Assembly: GCA_964507445.1 (NCBI GenBank)
Contig: CAZDQF010000018.1
Span: forward strand, 1-64,000
Direction of reading: 5' to 3'
DNA length: 64,000 nt
DNA from: GCA-2683135 sp964507445
GTDB lineage: Bacteria > Planctomycetota > GCA-002687715
Position numbers and translations under genes: made by a program. Positions 49,771-58,152 of the stretch are shown here, piece by piece. A model generated the notes under the pieces. That model searched no databases, had not been told where the DNA came from, and saw only the letters and a program-made list of their open reading frames with translations. Every line of letters starts with the position of its first letter. The stretch's first letter is position 1.

Positions 49771-51069
49771 TCAGGATTTGAAGAGGCCGAGCGGGTCCCG
49801 GCCCGCGAAGATCGGGAAGAAGCCCTTGGGGGCCGTGAATCCGTGGGCGCTGGCGAGGGCCTCGCCGAACACCGTGCGGAAGTCGATCTCCACCCGGAGG
49901 TCGCGGCGGTCCTGCAGGTCCTTGCGCTCCAGGGAGCCGTAGTCGCCGACGACCCTGCCGCCGTCCACCTTGCCGCCCATGGCCAGCATGCAGCTGCCCC
50001 GGCCGTGGTCCGTGCCCCGGTTGCCGTTCTCGGCCACGGTGCGACCGAACTCGGTCATGACCAGGACCGTGGTGCGGTCGAGGTGGTTGCCCAGGTCCTT
50101 GGCGAAGGCCGCCATGCAGGACCCCAGGTCGCCCAGGAGCCGGTTTATGGAGCCGTCCACCGAGCCCTGGCCCTGGTGGGTGTCCCACCCGCCCTTGTCC
50201 ACGGCGGCGCATTCCAGGCCGCAGTCCGACTTGATCAGGGTGGCGATCATCTTCAACCGGCGGCCGAGGCCGCTGCGGGGGTACCTGGCCTGGGTCGGGG
50301 GAGCGTCCTCGCCCTCGACGATCTCCCAGAAGTGACGCAGGGTCTCGATGGTGTGGCGGCCCACGTCCACCGCTCCCTTGCGGCCGGCCTTGGCGCCGCC
50401 GGAGAGCTCGCCCTCCATGACGTCCTTCTCCACGCCGCCGCGGTTCTTGTAGACGTCGTCGAACAGGTCCAGGAGGCCCTCTGACTCACCGGAGCTCATG
50501 CGCGGAACGGCGAGCACCGGGTACTTGCCCCGCAGGGCCCGCGGCAGCAGCCCCTGCATGGCCACGGCGCGCATGGGGTTGTAGTCCTGGCTCCGGGTCT
50601 CCGCCAGATACCGGTTGAGCCAGCCGTTGGTCATGGACCGATCGCCCGGGGCGGCGTACTCCATGAAGTCCTGGGCGTCGAAGTGGCTGCGGGTGGGATG
50701 CGGAGACCCCACGTTGACGATGGCGGACAGCTGCTTGCTGTCCCAGTAGGGCTTGAGGGCCGAGAGCGCCGGATGGAACCCGTAGTTCTCGTTCAGCTTG
50801 ATCACACCCCGTTCGTCGTCCGTGTCCTCCGGCTGAATCGCGATGGTGGGACGCACGGTGTAGTAGGTGGGGTTGCTGTAGGGGACCACCACGTTGAGGG
50901 CGTCCGCGCCGCCGCGGAGGTAGATCACGACGAGCGTATTGTTCTTGGCCTTGGCTCCTGGGGTGGCGGCGTTCGGCTGCGCGAACACGCGGACGCCAGG
51001 CAGCGCGCAGGCGCCGAGCACCGACGCCCCGGTCGTGCTGAGGAACTGTCTGCGGTCGTTCTGGGTCAT
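49771..51069 (-). CDS. DUF1501 protein (second copy)
   Basis: A 432-residue exported DUF1501 protein. The N-terminus DRRQFLSTTGASVLGACAL is a Tat-like signal. Hallmarks are LVVIYLRGGADALNVVVP, MTEFGRTVAENGNRGTDHG and the C-terminal DPLGLFKS end. It begins 12 bases after the DUF1800 gene. It resembles the copy at 13814-15001 only at family level (for example RGGADALN versus DGGNDGLN), so the two are not a recent duplication. Confidence 0.88.
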   Translation of the reverse strand: MTQNDRRQFLSTTGASVLGACALPGVRVFAQPNAATPGAKAKNNTLVVIYLRGGADALNVVVPYSNPTYYTVRPTIAIQPEDTDDERGVIKLNENYGFHPALSALKPYWDSKQLSAIVNVGSPHPTRSHFDAQDFMEYAAPGDRSMTNGWLNRYLAETRSQDYNPMRAVAMQGLLPRALRGKYPVLAVPRMSSGESEGLLDLFDDVYKNRGGVEKDVMEGELSGGAKAGRKGAVDVGRHTIETLRHFWEIVEGEDAPPTQARYPRSGLGRRLKMIATLIKSDCGLECAAVDKGGWDTHQGQGSVDGSINRLLGDLGSCMAAFAKDLGNHLDRTTVLVMTEFGRTVAENGNRGTDHGRGSCMLAMGGKVDGGRVVGDYGSLERKDLQDRRDLRVEIDFRTVFGEALASAHGFTAPKGFFPIFAGRDPLGLFKS

Positions 51070-51081
51070 GATGGTCGTCCT

Positions 51082-52695
51082 CTACTGTTGTTGGAACTCA
51101 GGGGAGCCGAGCAGGATCCCCACGATGGTCTTGGCTAGCTCCTTGCGGCCTCGCTCTGTCTCTGCCAGGCCCTCCTGGACACGCTTGAACACGACGCGCT
51201 CCAGGACGGCGTAGGTGTTGGAGCCCAGGCCCTGGGGGACCACCTTGCGGATCATGGAGTCCATGAGGTCGAGGGGGTCTTCCGGGAGCTGGTAGTAGAA
51301 CCGTTCACCGATCTTCATGCCCTGTTCGCGCCCGCGGGCGAGATTCAGGGCGAACCGCCAGCGCAGGGCCATGACCCCGGGGTCGCGCCAGGCCTCGGCC
51401 GAGTCCTCCCATCCCGTGGGGTCCTCGCAGCCGTAGATGGGCATTCCGAGGCGCGCCACCGCGTTGGCGATGACCCGGGGCTCGGAGACGTCCGCCTCCG
51501 TCGCCCGCAGGGCGGAGATGACGAACTCCAGGGGGTTCTTGAACTTGGCCTTGAAGTGCTCGCGTTTGTAGAACTCCGGGTGCTTGACGATGGTCCGCAC
51601 CACCTCGGTCAGGTCGCCCTTCTTGGAACGGAAGGTCTTGGCTGCCGCCTGGACGATCTTCGGAGGGGCCTCGTCGTTCACCAGGTACTGGACCAGCTTG
51701 GTGGCGATGAAGTTGGCGGTGTTCTTGTGGGCGGCGAGCCGCTTGATGATGGTCTCGCCCTCGATGACGCCGGTCTCCCGACGACCGCGCGGGATGCTGC
51801 GACCCATGACCGCCTTGCGGCTGGGGTCGTGCATGGCGTCCTTGTAGGCGAAGCCGTTCCCCTCCTTGCTGAAGTTCGTGCTCCAGCCGGTGAACGCCCG
51901 AGCCACAACCTCCACGTCCTCCTGGGAGTAGCCGTTGTCCACGCCGAGGGTGTGCAGCTCCATGAGCTCGCGGGCGTAGTTCTCGTTGAGCCCGCGCTGC
52001 TTGGCCACCGCCGCCGCCTCCTTCGCCTGGGCCTTGGTGCTGCCGCTGCGGCGGGCGCGGTTCTCGATCTGCTTCAACTCCGACTTGGACGGAGGACGCC
52101 TCGAGATGTGGTTGTCGAGGAACACCATCATCGCCGGGTGCTTGGCGGTGGCCTTCAGGAACGGCGTGAACCGTCCCATGCAGAACTCCCGGATGACGTG
52201 GATCTCGTAGTGCGTGGTCGTGTATCCCACGGAGTCCTTGGCGATGTCCACGGCGAAGTGATTGCGCCAGAAGTCGGTCAGGACCTCGAACAGCTGGGCG
52301 TCCGAGTTCATGGCGAACTCGACGACGTAGTTGCGGATCTCAGAGCGGGCTCGACGGCGGAAGGCGCCCAGGTTCTGCATCTGGTCGTCGCCCGCGTCCT
52401 CCTGCATCTTCTTGTAGATCTGGGCCTGTTCGAAGGGGGTCGTGCCCAGCAGGACGTAGTCGTTGAAGCGCTTCTCGACGGCGCTGACGTCGATGTTCTT
52501 CACGTCCAGCTGTTGGTCGATCCACGCGTCCAGGCCCATGTTCTTCACCTTGCCGAACTGGCCGGGGGTCGGCCCGAAGGTGAGTCGGGAGAGGATATGA
52601 AGGACCTTCTCATCCTCGGTGAGAGGCCGCAGTTCCTGGGCGGCGGCGCCGGCCAGGAGAGTGAGAGTCGCGACGCCTATGAACAGGACACGCAT
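51082..52695 (-). CDS. DUF1800 protein with signal peptide (second copy)
   Basis: A 537-residue exported DUF1800 protein. The signal peptide is MRVLFIGVATLTLLAGAAAQ. Hallmarks are HILSRLTFGPTPGQ, LTDFWRNHFAVDIAKDSV, MMVFLDNHISRRPP, LNENYARELMELHTLGV and RAFTGWS, then MPIYGCEDPTGWEDSAEAW. It is about 110 residues longer than the first copy, mainly from Lys/Arg-rich insertions (ENRARRSGSTKAQAKEAAA). The DUF1501 gene follows after 12 bases and the two presumably work as one unit. Confidence 0.88.
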   Translation of the reverse strand: MRVLFIGVATLTLLAGAAAQELRPLTEDEKVLHILSRLTFGPTPGQFGKVKNMGLDAWIDQQLDVKNIDVSAVEKRFNDYVLLGTTPFEQAQIYKKMQEDAGDDQMQNLGAFRRRARSEIRNYVVEFAMNSDAQLFEVLTDFWRNHFAVDIAKDSVGYTTTHYEIHVIREFCMGRFTPFLKATAKHPAMMVFLDNHISRRPPSKSELKQIENRARRSGSTKAQAKEAAAVAKQRGLNENYARELMELHTLGVDNGYSQEDVEVVARAFTGWSTNFSKEGNGFAYKDAMHDPSRKAVMGRSIPRGRRETGVIEGETIIKRLAAHKNTANFIATKLVQYLVNDEAPPKIVQAAAKTFRSKKGDLTEVVRTIVKHPEFYKREHFKAKFKNPLEFVISALRATEADVSEPRVIANAVARLGMPIYGCEDPTGWEDSAEAWRDPGVMALRWRFALNLARGREQGMKIGERFYYQLPEDPLDLMDSMIRKVVPQGLGSNTYAVLERVVFKRVQEGLAETERGRKELAKTIVGILLGSPEFQQQ

Positions 52696-52890
52696 GCTGG
52701 TCTCCGGAATGCTCTGGTGCCGGCAGGGGCTTCGGAAAGCCCGACCCGGCTGCGACGTGTCAGGTGCGGTTGGGGACGTTCCCGATCGTACACGGTTCGC
52801 TGGTGGAGGGACCGGCGAGGCCCCCAGGATAGGACACGGGAGCCCGACCGATCAACGACAATGGCCCCCCTCGGCGGGGAAAATCTGCTG

Positions 52891-54987
52891 TCAGAACCCG
52901 TTGAAGCACGGGCCTCCGTCGTCCATGAGGGGGGCGTGTTCACCGCTGAGGGCTCGCCCCTGGGACTCGAGGATCGGTCTCAGTCCTCGGACCAGCCTGT
53001 CCAGGTCGTCGTCCATCAAGGCCTGGTCTTTGTCGCACAGGGCCTCGTCCGGTCGCGGGTGACACTCGACGATGAGCCCGTCAGCCCCTGCCGCCGCTGC
53101 TGCCAGGGCCAGGGGGACCACCAGATCACGCCGGCCGGCCGCGTGTGACGGGTCGACGATGACGGGGAGGTGGGTCCGGTCCTTGAGCACCGGGACGGCG
53201 CTCACGTCCAGGGTGTTGCGGGTGGATGTCTCGAAGGTGCGGATGCCTCGCTCGCAGAGCACCACCCGGCGGTTGCCCCCGGACATGATGTACTCGGCGG
53301 CGAGGAGCAGCTCCTCGATGGTGGCGCTCATGCCGCGCTTCAGCAGCACCGGTCGGTCCACGGCGCCGAGCTTGGCCAGGAGACCGAAGTTCTGCATGTT
53401 GCGTGCGCCTACCTGCAGCATGTCCGCACGCGCGGCGACCTCGTCCACGTCTTCGAGGCGGACCACCTCCGTGACGATGGGCAGCTCGTAGGCGTCGCCC
53501 GCCTCCTTCATCAGCGTCACCCCTTCGTGTCCCAGGCCCTGGAACGAGTAGGGGGACGAACGCGGCTTGAACGCGCCGCCGCGCAGAATGGAGGCGCCGC
53601 GGGTTCGGACCATGGCCGCCGCGTCGAAGATCTGCTTGCGGTCCTCCACCGCGCACGGGCCCGCGATGAGCGTGAACTGGTCTCCGCCGATGTCAACGCC
53701 GCCCACACGCACGGATGTGTCCGGGTGGTCCTTGCGGGCGACCTGCTTGAGGTTCGGGTCCGCCTTGCACAGCTTGGGCTCGTCCGTTCTCGGTGTCGCT
53801 GGCGGCGGCTCCGGAGCGGCGGTGGCGGCCGCGAGTTCTTCGTTGGCCACGCCTACGCGACGGGGGTAGGTGCCCAGGATCTGCAGGCGGTTGGTGAGCG
53901 GTTGGATGGCCTCGAGGGCCGCGGCCAGCGGGCCCTGGTCCGCCCGTCCCTCCACGTCCACGTAGAACAGGTACTCCCACGGTGCTGCGGGGAGGGGCCT
54001 GCTCTCCAGCTTCGACAGGTTGCAGCCGTGATCCGCGAACTCCTGCATGCACTGGGCCAGGGCTCCGTGGCGGTGGCTCACGGCGAGCACCAGGGACGTG
54101 CGCGCGGGGAGACGGGCGTCGAACTTCTCCGCTTCCCGGGCCAGCAGGACGAACCGTGTCAGGTTGACCGGCTGATCCGCGATGTTGCGTCTGATGACGT
54201 CCAGGCCGAGCATGCGCGCCGCCTCTTCAGAGCAGATGGCGGCGATGGTGGGGTCCCCTTCCGCCTTCAGGGCATGGGCGGCCGACGCGGTGTCTCCGGA
54301 GGCTTCGGCGACGCACCCCAGCTCATCCAGGAAGCGACGACACTGTTGCAACGCCACGGCCTGGGAGCGCACGGTGCGAATGTCCTCGAGGCTGGACCCG
54401 GGGAGCCCCACCAGGACGTGCTCCACCTCCCACGCCTCTTCATCCACGATGGTCACCGGGTGTTCGGCGATCAGCTCGTACACCTCGTTGATGGTGCCCG
54501 CGATGGTGTTCTCCACGGGCAGCAGGGCGTACTGGGACCCGCCGTCCAGCAGGGTGCTGATCGCGTCCCGGAAGGTGTGCCTCCCCAGCCGCGTCACCTC
54601 TCCCTCCTGCATGCGGGCGGACAGGAGCTTCTGGATGGCGAGGTCGCTGTAGGACCCGGATGTGCCCTGGAACGCCACCCGGGTACGGCCCGGCGTGGGC
54701 TCCGCGTCCCGATCCAGGGCCGCTTCCTGATTGCGACGGGACCAGGTGAGGACCTCTCGCAGGACCCTGGCCACGAAGTAGTTGGAGACTCCGTGGCGCT
54801 CCGCCGAGCGCGCCCAGGCCTCCGCCACCGCCCGCTCTCGCGGCGCGTCGAGCACGGCGGCGCTCTTGTCGTCCCGCTTGCAGGCGCCGATCTCCTGCAC
54901 GGTGCGCATGCGCTCCGCGAGCAGGCGGACCAGCTCATCGTCGATCCGGTCGACTTCTGATCTCAGGGGGTTCAGGTTCCTGGTCAT
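52891..54987 (-). CDS. Chorismate mutase - prephenate dehydratase - ACT - DAHP synthase fusion
   Basis: A 698-residue multifunctional enzyme of aromatic amino acid synthesis, cytosolic. Residues 1-90 are AroQ-type chorismate mutase (LRSEVDRIDDELVRLLAERM). From 102 comes prephenate dehydratase (RVAFQGTSGSYSDLA, catalytic Thr in NLTRF at 277). An ACT domain follows (HRHGALAQCM to the effector motif ESRP at 328-331). After a linker rich in Ala, Pro and charged residues (about 380-430) comes a type I-beta DAHP synthase: IAGPCAVED (441-449), GAFKPRSSPYSFQG, RNMQNF and DPSHAAGRRD. P-proteins normally lack the last domain. The order suggests that phenylalanine bound by the single ACT domain could restrain both ends of the pathway. 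An aminotransferase gene lies just upstream on the same strand. Confidence 0.92.
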   Translation of the reverse strand: MTRNLNPLRSEVDRIDDELVRLLAERMRTVQEIGACKRDDKSAAVLDAPRERAVAEAWARSAERHGVSNYFVARVLREVLTWSRRNQEAALDRDAEPTPGRTRVAFQGTSGSYSDLAIQKLLSARMQEGEVTRLGRHTFRDAISTLLDGGSQYALLPVENTIAGTINEVYELIAEHPVTIVDEEAWEVEHVLVGLPGSSLEDIRTVRSQAVALQQCRRFLDELGCVAEASGDTASAAHALKAEGDPTIAAICSEEAARMLGLDVIRRNIADQPVNLTRFVLLAREAEKFDARLPARTSLVLAVSHRHGALAQCMQEFADHGCNLSKLESRPLPAAPWEYLFYVDVEGRADQGPLAAALEAIQPLTNRLQILGTYPRRVGVANEELAAATAAPEPPPATPRTDEPKLCKADPNLKQVARKDHPDTSVRVGGVDIGGDQFTLIAGPCAVEDRKQIFDAAAMVRTRGASILRGGAFKPRSSPYSFQGLGHEGVTLMKEAGDAYELPIVTEVVRLEDVDEVAARADMLQVGARNMQNFGLLAKLGAVDRPVLLKRGMSATIEELLLAAEYIMSGGNRRVVLCERGIRTFETSTRNTLDVSAVPVLKDRTHLPVIVDPSHAAGRRDLVVPLALAAAAAGADGLIVECHPRPDEALCDKDQALMDDDLDRLVRGLRPILESQGRALSGEHAPLMDDGGPCFNGF

Positions 54988-55119
54988 GGGGGTCCTCTTC
55001 TCCGCAGAGCCTAACCACCCCTATCGACCAGTCGCCGCCCTAAAGTTCTCTTATCAAGGAGATTGCGACGATCATGGCCGCGTTCTGCCGAGGGAGGGCG
55101 GAGCCGGAGAGACCCGAGG

Positions 55120-56277
55120 TTACGGGTGGGCTTCCGTAAGTCGCTGCAGGGCAACGGAGAGACGCCGTTCGTCGATGCACCAGGAGAGCCGGAACCTGTT
55201 CGGAGCGCCGAACGGGGTCCCGGGCACCAGCAAGAGTCCGAAGTCCTCTCTCAGGTGGGCGCAGAGGGCGTCATCGGACTCGATCCCGGCCATCTCCAGC
55301 CAGCCGGAGACATCGGGGAAGGCGTAGAGGCCCGAGTCGGACCCTGACAGCCGGACGCCTTCGAGCGCGTCCAGGGTCCGCACGGTCAGATCCCGGCAGC
55401 TGCGGTGTCGGGCGAGCCTCTCGGACTCCCAGGTCCCGTCGAGCCTGAGGGCCGCCAGGGCCGCGTGCTGGGACACGGAACAAGCGTGGGTCACCGTGCT
55501 CGACATGAGGCTGGTGAGGGCGGAGGCGAGCTCCTTGGGGGCGGTGACGGAGCCGACGCGCCAGCCGGTCATGGAGAACCGTTTGGAGAAGCTGTCCACC
55601 ACGACCGTGCGAGCTGCGGCCTCCGGATCGGTCTCCACCGGTTCCGCCGCCGGTCCCACCAGGGAGAGGTCGCGGTAGACCTCGTCCGAGATGATCCAGA
55701 GGTCCTGGCGGCGGGCGATGGCGGTGATGGCTGCCATGGTCTCCCGAGGCCAGACCCTGCCGCTGGGGTTGCCCGGGTTGTTGATGAGGATGGCCCGGGT
55801 GCGCTCCGTGCAGGCGGCGGCGATCCGATCCGGATCGGGGATCAGGTCTGCCTCCGGCGGCACGGTGACGGCCCTGGCTCCGAGCCAGCGGGGTTGATCC
55901 ATGAACGTGGGCCAGGCCGGCAGGGGCACCAGCAGCTCGTCCCCCGGCTCCAGGATGCAGCGCATGGCGTCCATCAGCGCCGGCTTCCCTCCGGCGGTGA
56001 TGACCACGTTCTCGGCGTCCGTAACCGCCCCGGTCCTCTCCTGGTGGGCGGCCGCCATGGCCTCCCGCAGCTCCATGAGCCCGGGTACGGCGCCGTAACG
56101 GGTCCGCCCTTCCGCCATGGCCCGCTCCGCCGCGGCGGCCACCTCCGGTGGGGGGCGGTCCGAAGGCTCCCCCACGGCCAGGCTGATGGGGTCCGGGTGA
56201 TTGGTCTTGCCCGCAGCCGCTCCCATGGTGGGGGAGGGTCGGGACTCCGACGCGACGCGGTTGATGCGGGGGCTCAT
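55120..56277 (-). CDS. Aminotransferase class I/II
   Basis: A 385-residue PLP-dependent aminotransferase, cytosolic. Motifs are NNPGNPSGRVWP, ISDEVYRDL (Asp-x-x-Tyr that holds PLP), the Schiff-base Lys in VDSFSKRFSMTGWRVG and an Arg in the C-terminal FRLSWCID. Aspartate or aromatic amino acids are the likely donors. Placed upstream of the chorismate mutase/dehydratase/DAHP synthase gene on the same strand, it could carry out the last transamination to phenylalanine or tyrosine; this is context inference. I chose the ATG at 56277. Another in-frame start at 56313 would add 12 residues. Confidence 0.85.
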   Translation of the reverse strand: MSPRINRVASESRPSPTMGAAAGKTNHPDPISLAVGEPSDRPPPEVAAAAERAMAEGRTRYGAVPGLMELREAMAAAHQERTGAVTDAENVVITAGGKPALMDAMRCILEPGDELLVPLPAWPTFMDQPRWLGARAVTVPPEADLIPDPDRIAAACTERTRAILINNPGNPSGRVWPRETMAAITAIARRQDLWIISDEVYRDLSLVGPAAEPVETDPEAAARTVVVDSFSKRFSMTGWRVGSVTAPKELASALTSLMSSTVTHACSVSQHAALAALRLDGTWESERLARHRSCRDLTVRTLDALEGVRLSGSDSGLYAFPDVSGWLEMAGIESDDALCAHLREDFGLLLVPGTPFGAPNRFRLSWCIDERRLSVALQRLTEAHP

Positions 56278-56414
56278 GACGCTCTTCGTATCAGTTCGCT
56301 GCGATTCATGCATCGGTGCAGTACTGTGGACTCAGCGTCGGCACGTTCGAATCCCTCGATGTAGGCACCGGTTGACGGGTGCGGCCGCCGGAGCAGGCAG
56401 ATGAGCTTCGAGTG

Positions 56415-56933
56415 ATGGAGAGCCCCGAGACACTCAGTGAGCGTGATACGGACCAGGGTCTGCTCACGCGCGTGAAGCTGGCGCTGACGGTCACCATCGT
56501 CTGTCTGACAGTTGCTGCCGGGCGCTGGGGGGCGTGGCCGTTCGTCTCCTGGCCCATGTACCGGGGCGCGCAACCCGAACCCGTGGCAGCGTTGGATCGC
56601 ATGGTGCTACGGGCAGAGGCGCGTTCCGGATATGTGCGGGAGTTCGGTTGCCGAGAACTGCTCCCTACCGGCGTTGATGCCACGGTCACCAAGCTGGTCC
56701 GTTTCGCGCTCGACCCGGAGCCATCGCTGCTTCGACGCCAGAGCCGGCGGGCGCTGGTGGCGATCGTCGCCCGATCGCTGTCCGACGAGGACTTGGTGGC
56801 AGTGGACATCTACACCCACACATGGGATGTGGATCGCGAATCGAGGGTGCCTCCCGATCCCGATCGGCCCGACCGTCGCCGGCGCGAGCTTCGCATGAAC
56901 CCGGCGGAGCTCTTGGGAGCGGCCACACCGTGA
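56415..56933 (+). CDS. Small membrane protein, unknown
   Basis: A 172-residue protein with one membrane segment (residues of about 19-41: VKLALTVTIVCLTVAAGRWGAW), then a soluble Arg-rich region (FGCRELLPTGVDATVTKLVRFALD). Its 3' end overlaps the next gene by 4 bases in GTGA. The sequence 'WPFVSWPMYRG' just after the membrane segment is common in partners of HTTM-type membrane proteins. No catalytic motif is seen; function unknown. Confidence 0.6.
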   Translation: MESPETLSERDTDQGLLTRVKLALTVTIVCLTVAAGRWGAWPFVSWPMYRGAQPEPVAALDRMVLRAEARSGYVREFGCRELLPTGVDATVTKLVRFALDPEPSLLRRQSRRALVAIVARSLSDEDLVAVDIYTHTWDVDRESRVPPDPDRPDRRRRELRMNPAELLGAATP

Positions 56934-58057
56934 GCCGCATGGTTGACCGGGTGTGGACTCGGTGTGATGCCTGGCTGCTGGCGCCCATACCGGGGGCGGC
57001 GCGGAGACTGGGGTACTACAGGATCCTGTACGCGTTGTTCTTCTACTGGACGCTGGCAGAATCGGACCCAGCGTTGCTCGCGGAGATCCCTGAGGCCACG
57101 TTTTATCGTGGCCTCATCAACCGGTGGTGGCCCTTGCCCATTCCGGCGTGGTTCTACCACGGACTGACGGGGAGCCTGGTGGCCGCGCTGGCGCTGCTCT
57201 TGGTGGGTTTCGCCACCCGTTTGTCTACTGCCGTGGTGTTTGTGTCTGGTTCGCTCCTGGGCTCCCTTTATTCCGCGGCAGACATGGAGCACTCGATTGT
57301 GTTCCTGTTCTGCTTCATTCCCCTGTTCATGTTGATCGGCGGCGACTGGGGCGCGACGTACTCGGTGGACGCCGCGTTGCGTCGTCGACGTGGGGTGGAG
57401 CTGGCGCCAGAGTCGGAGGCTCAAGCGCGGTTCGTCCTGCCGATCCGGGCGATCCTGGTGCTGCTCGCGGCGCTCTTCTGTAGCTCGGGGATCCACAAGA
57501 TGATGCCGTCCAGCGAGTGGTTCACCCAGGATGGTCTGTTCGACAAGCTGCTGTGGAATCGCTGGAGCATTGCGGCGGTGGAGGGGTACCCGGTCAACCC
57601 TGCGAGCTATCTCTGCGCCGACCATCCGTGGCTCGATCCTGCCATCCGCTGGGCGGTGTTCGTGTTCGAACTCACCTTCCCCCTGATCCTGATGCGCCGA
57701 TTCCAGGCCCTGTATCTCTCCCTGGCGCTGCTGTTCCATGCGGTCAACGGCATCTGGATGGTGGTGACGTTCACGCCCATCCTGATCGTCTACGGTCTCT
57801 TCGTGGATTGGCCGAGGATCCTGCCGGAGAGGAGACGGGGGACGCCATCGCGACGGGTCGTCCCTGGCGCGCTGTTGATCGCAGGGAGTGCGGCGTTCAG
57901 CGTCGCCGTGACCGCCCTCTGGATGGGCTCCGATGTGCTGGAGAGCGGCCTCCGTGTCGGCGAGCGTCTCAACGAGATCAGCATCTGGTATCCGGTCCTG
58001 CCGGTGGCGCTGATCTGGTTCGTGCCGGCGACCCTGCGGGCGGTTCGTGGCCCGTGA
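56930..58057 (+). CDS. HTTM-like polytopic membrane protein
   Basis: A 375-residue inner-membrane protein with about seven hydrophobic segments (for example TGSLVAALALLLVGFATRL, HSIVFLFCFIPLFMLIGGDW, RFVLPIRAILVLLAALF). The sequence RILYALFFYW near the start and the later FCSSGIHKMMPSSEWF recall the HTTM/vitamin-K-dependent carboxylase-like group, in which a horizontally placed four-helix domain lies in the membrane. No lumenal gamma-carboxylase-like residues are confirmed. It starts at GTG (56930) and is coupled to the small membrane protein gene; the two probably form one complex. Confidence 0.65.
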   Translation: MSRMVDRVWTRCDAWLLAPIPGAARRLGYYRILYALFFYWTLAESDPALLAEIPEATFYRGLINRWWPLPIPAWFYHGLTGSLVAALALLLVGFATRLSTAVVFVSGSLLGSLYSAADMEHSIVFLFCFIPLFMLIGGDWGATYSVDAALRRRRGVELAPESEAQARFVLPIRAILVLLAALFCSSGIHKMMPSSEWFTQDGLFDKLLWNRWSIAAVEGYPVNPASYLCADHPWLDPAIRWAVFVFELTFPLILMRRFQALYLSLALLFHAVNGIWMVVTFTPILIVYGLFVDWPRILPERRRGTPSRRVVPGALLIAGSAAFSVAVTALWMGSDVLESGLRVGERLNEISIWYPVLPVALIWFVPATLRAVRGP

Positions 58058-58152
58058 TGGGCTCCACCGACGGAAACGCCGCGGCGTTGTCTGGTGGTTC
58101 TTGAGCGGTCGGAGGTGCGCTGGCAGGCGCGGCGTTGGAAGGGGACCCGGCG

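Noticed and set aside
55074..55139. A 21-codon plus-strand open frame with an AAGGAG upstream
   Set aside because: Too short, spacing too long, antisense to the aminotransferase end and no homologue known to me.
56341..56366. T-loop-like GTTCGAATCC suggesting a tRNA
   Set aside because: The flanking bases do not form a T stem, acceptor stem or anticodon arm on either strand.
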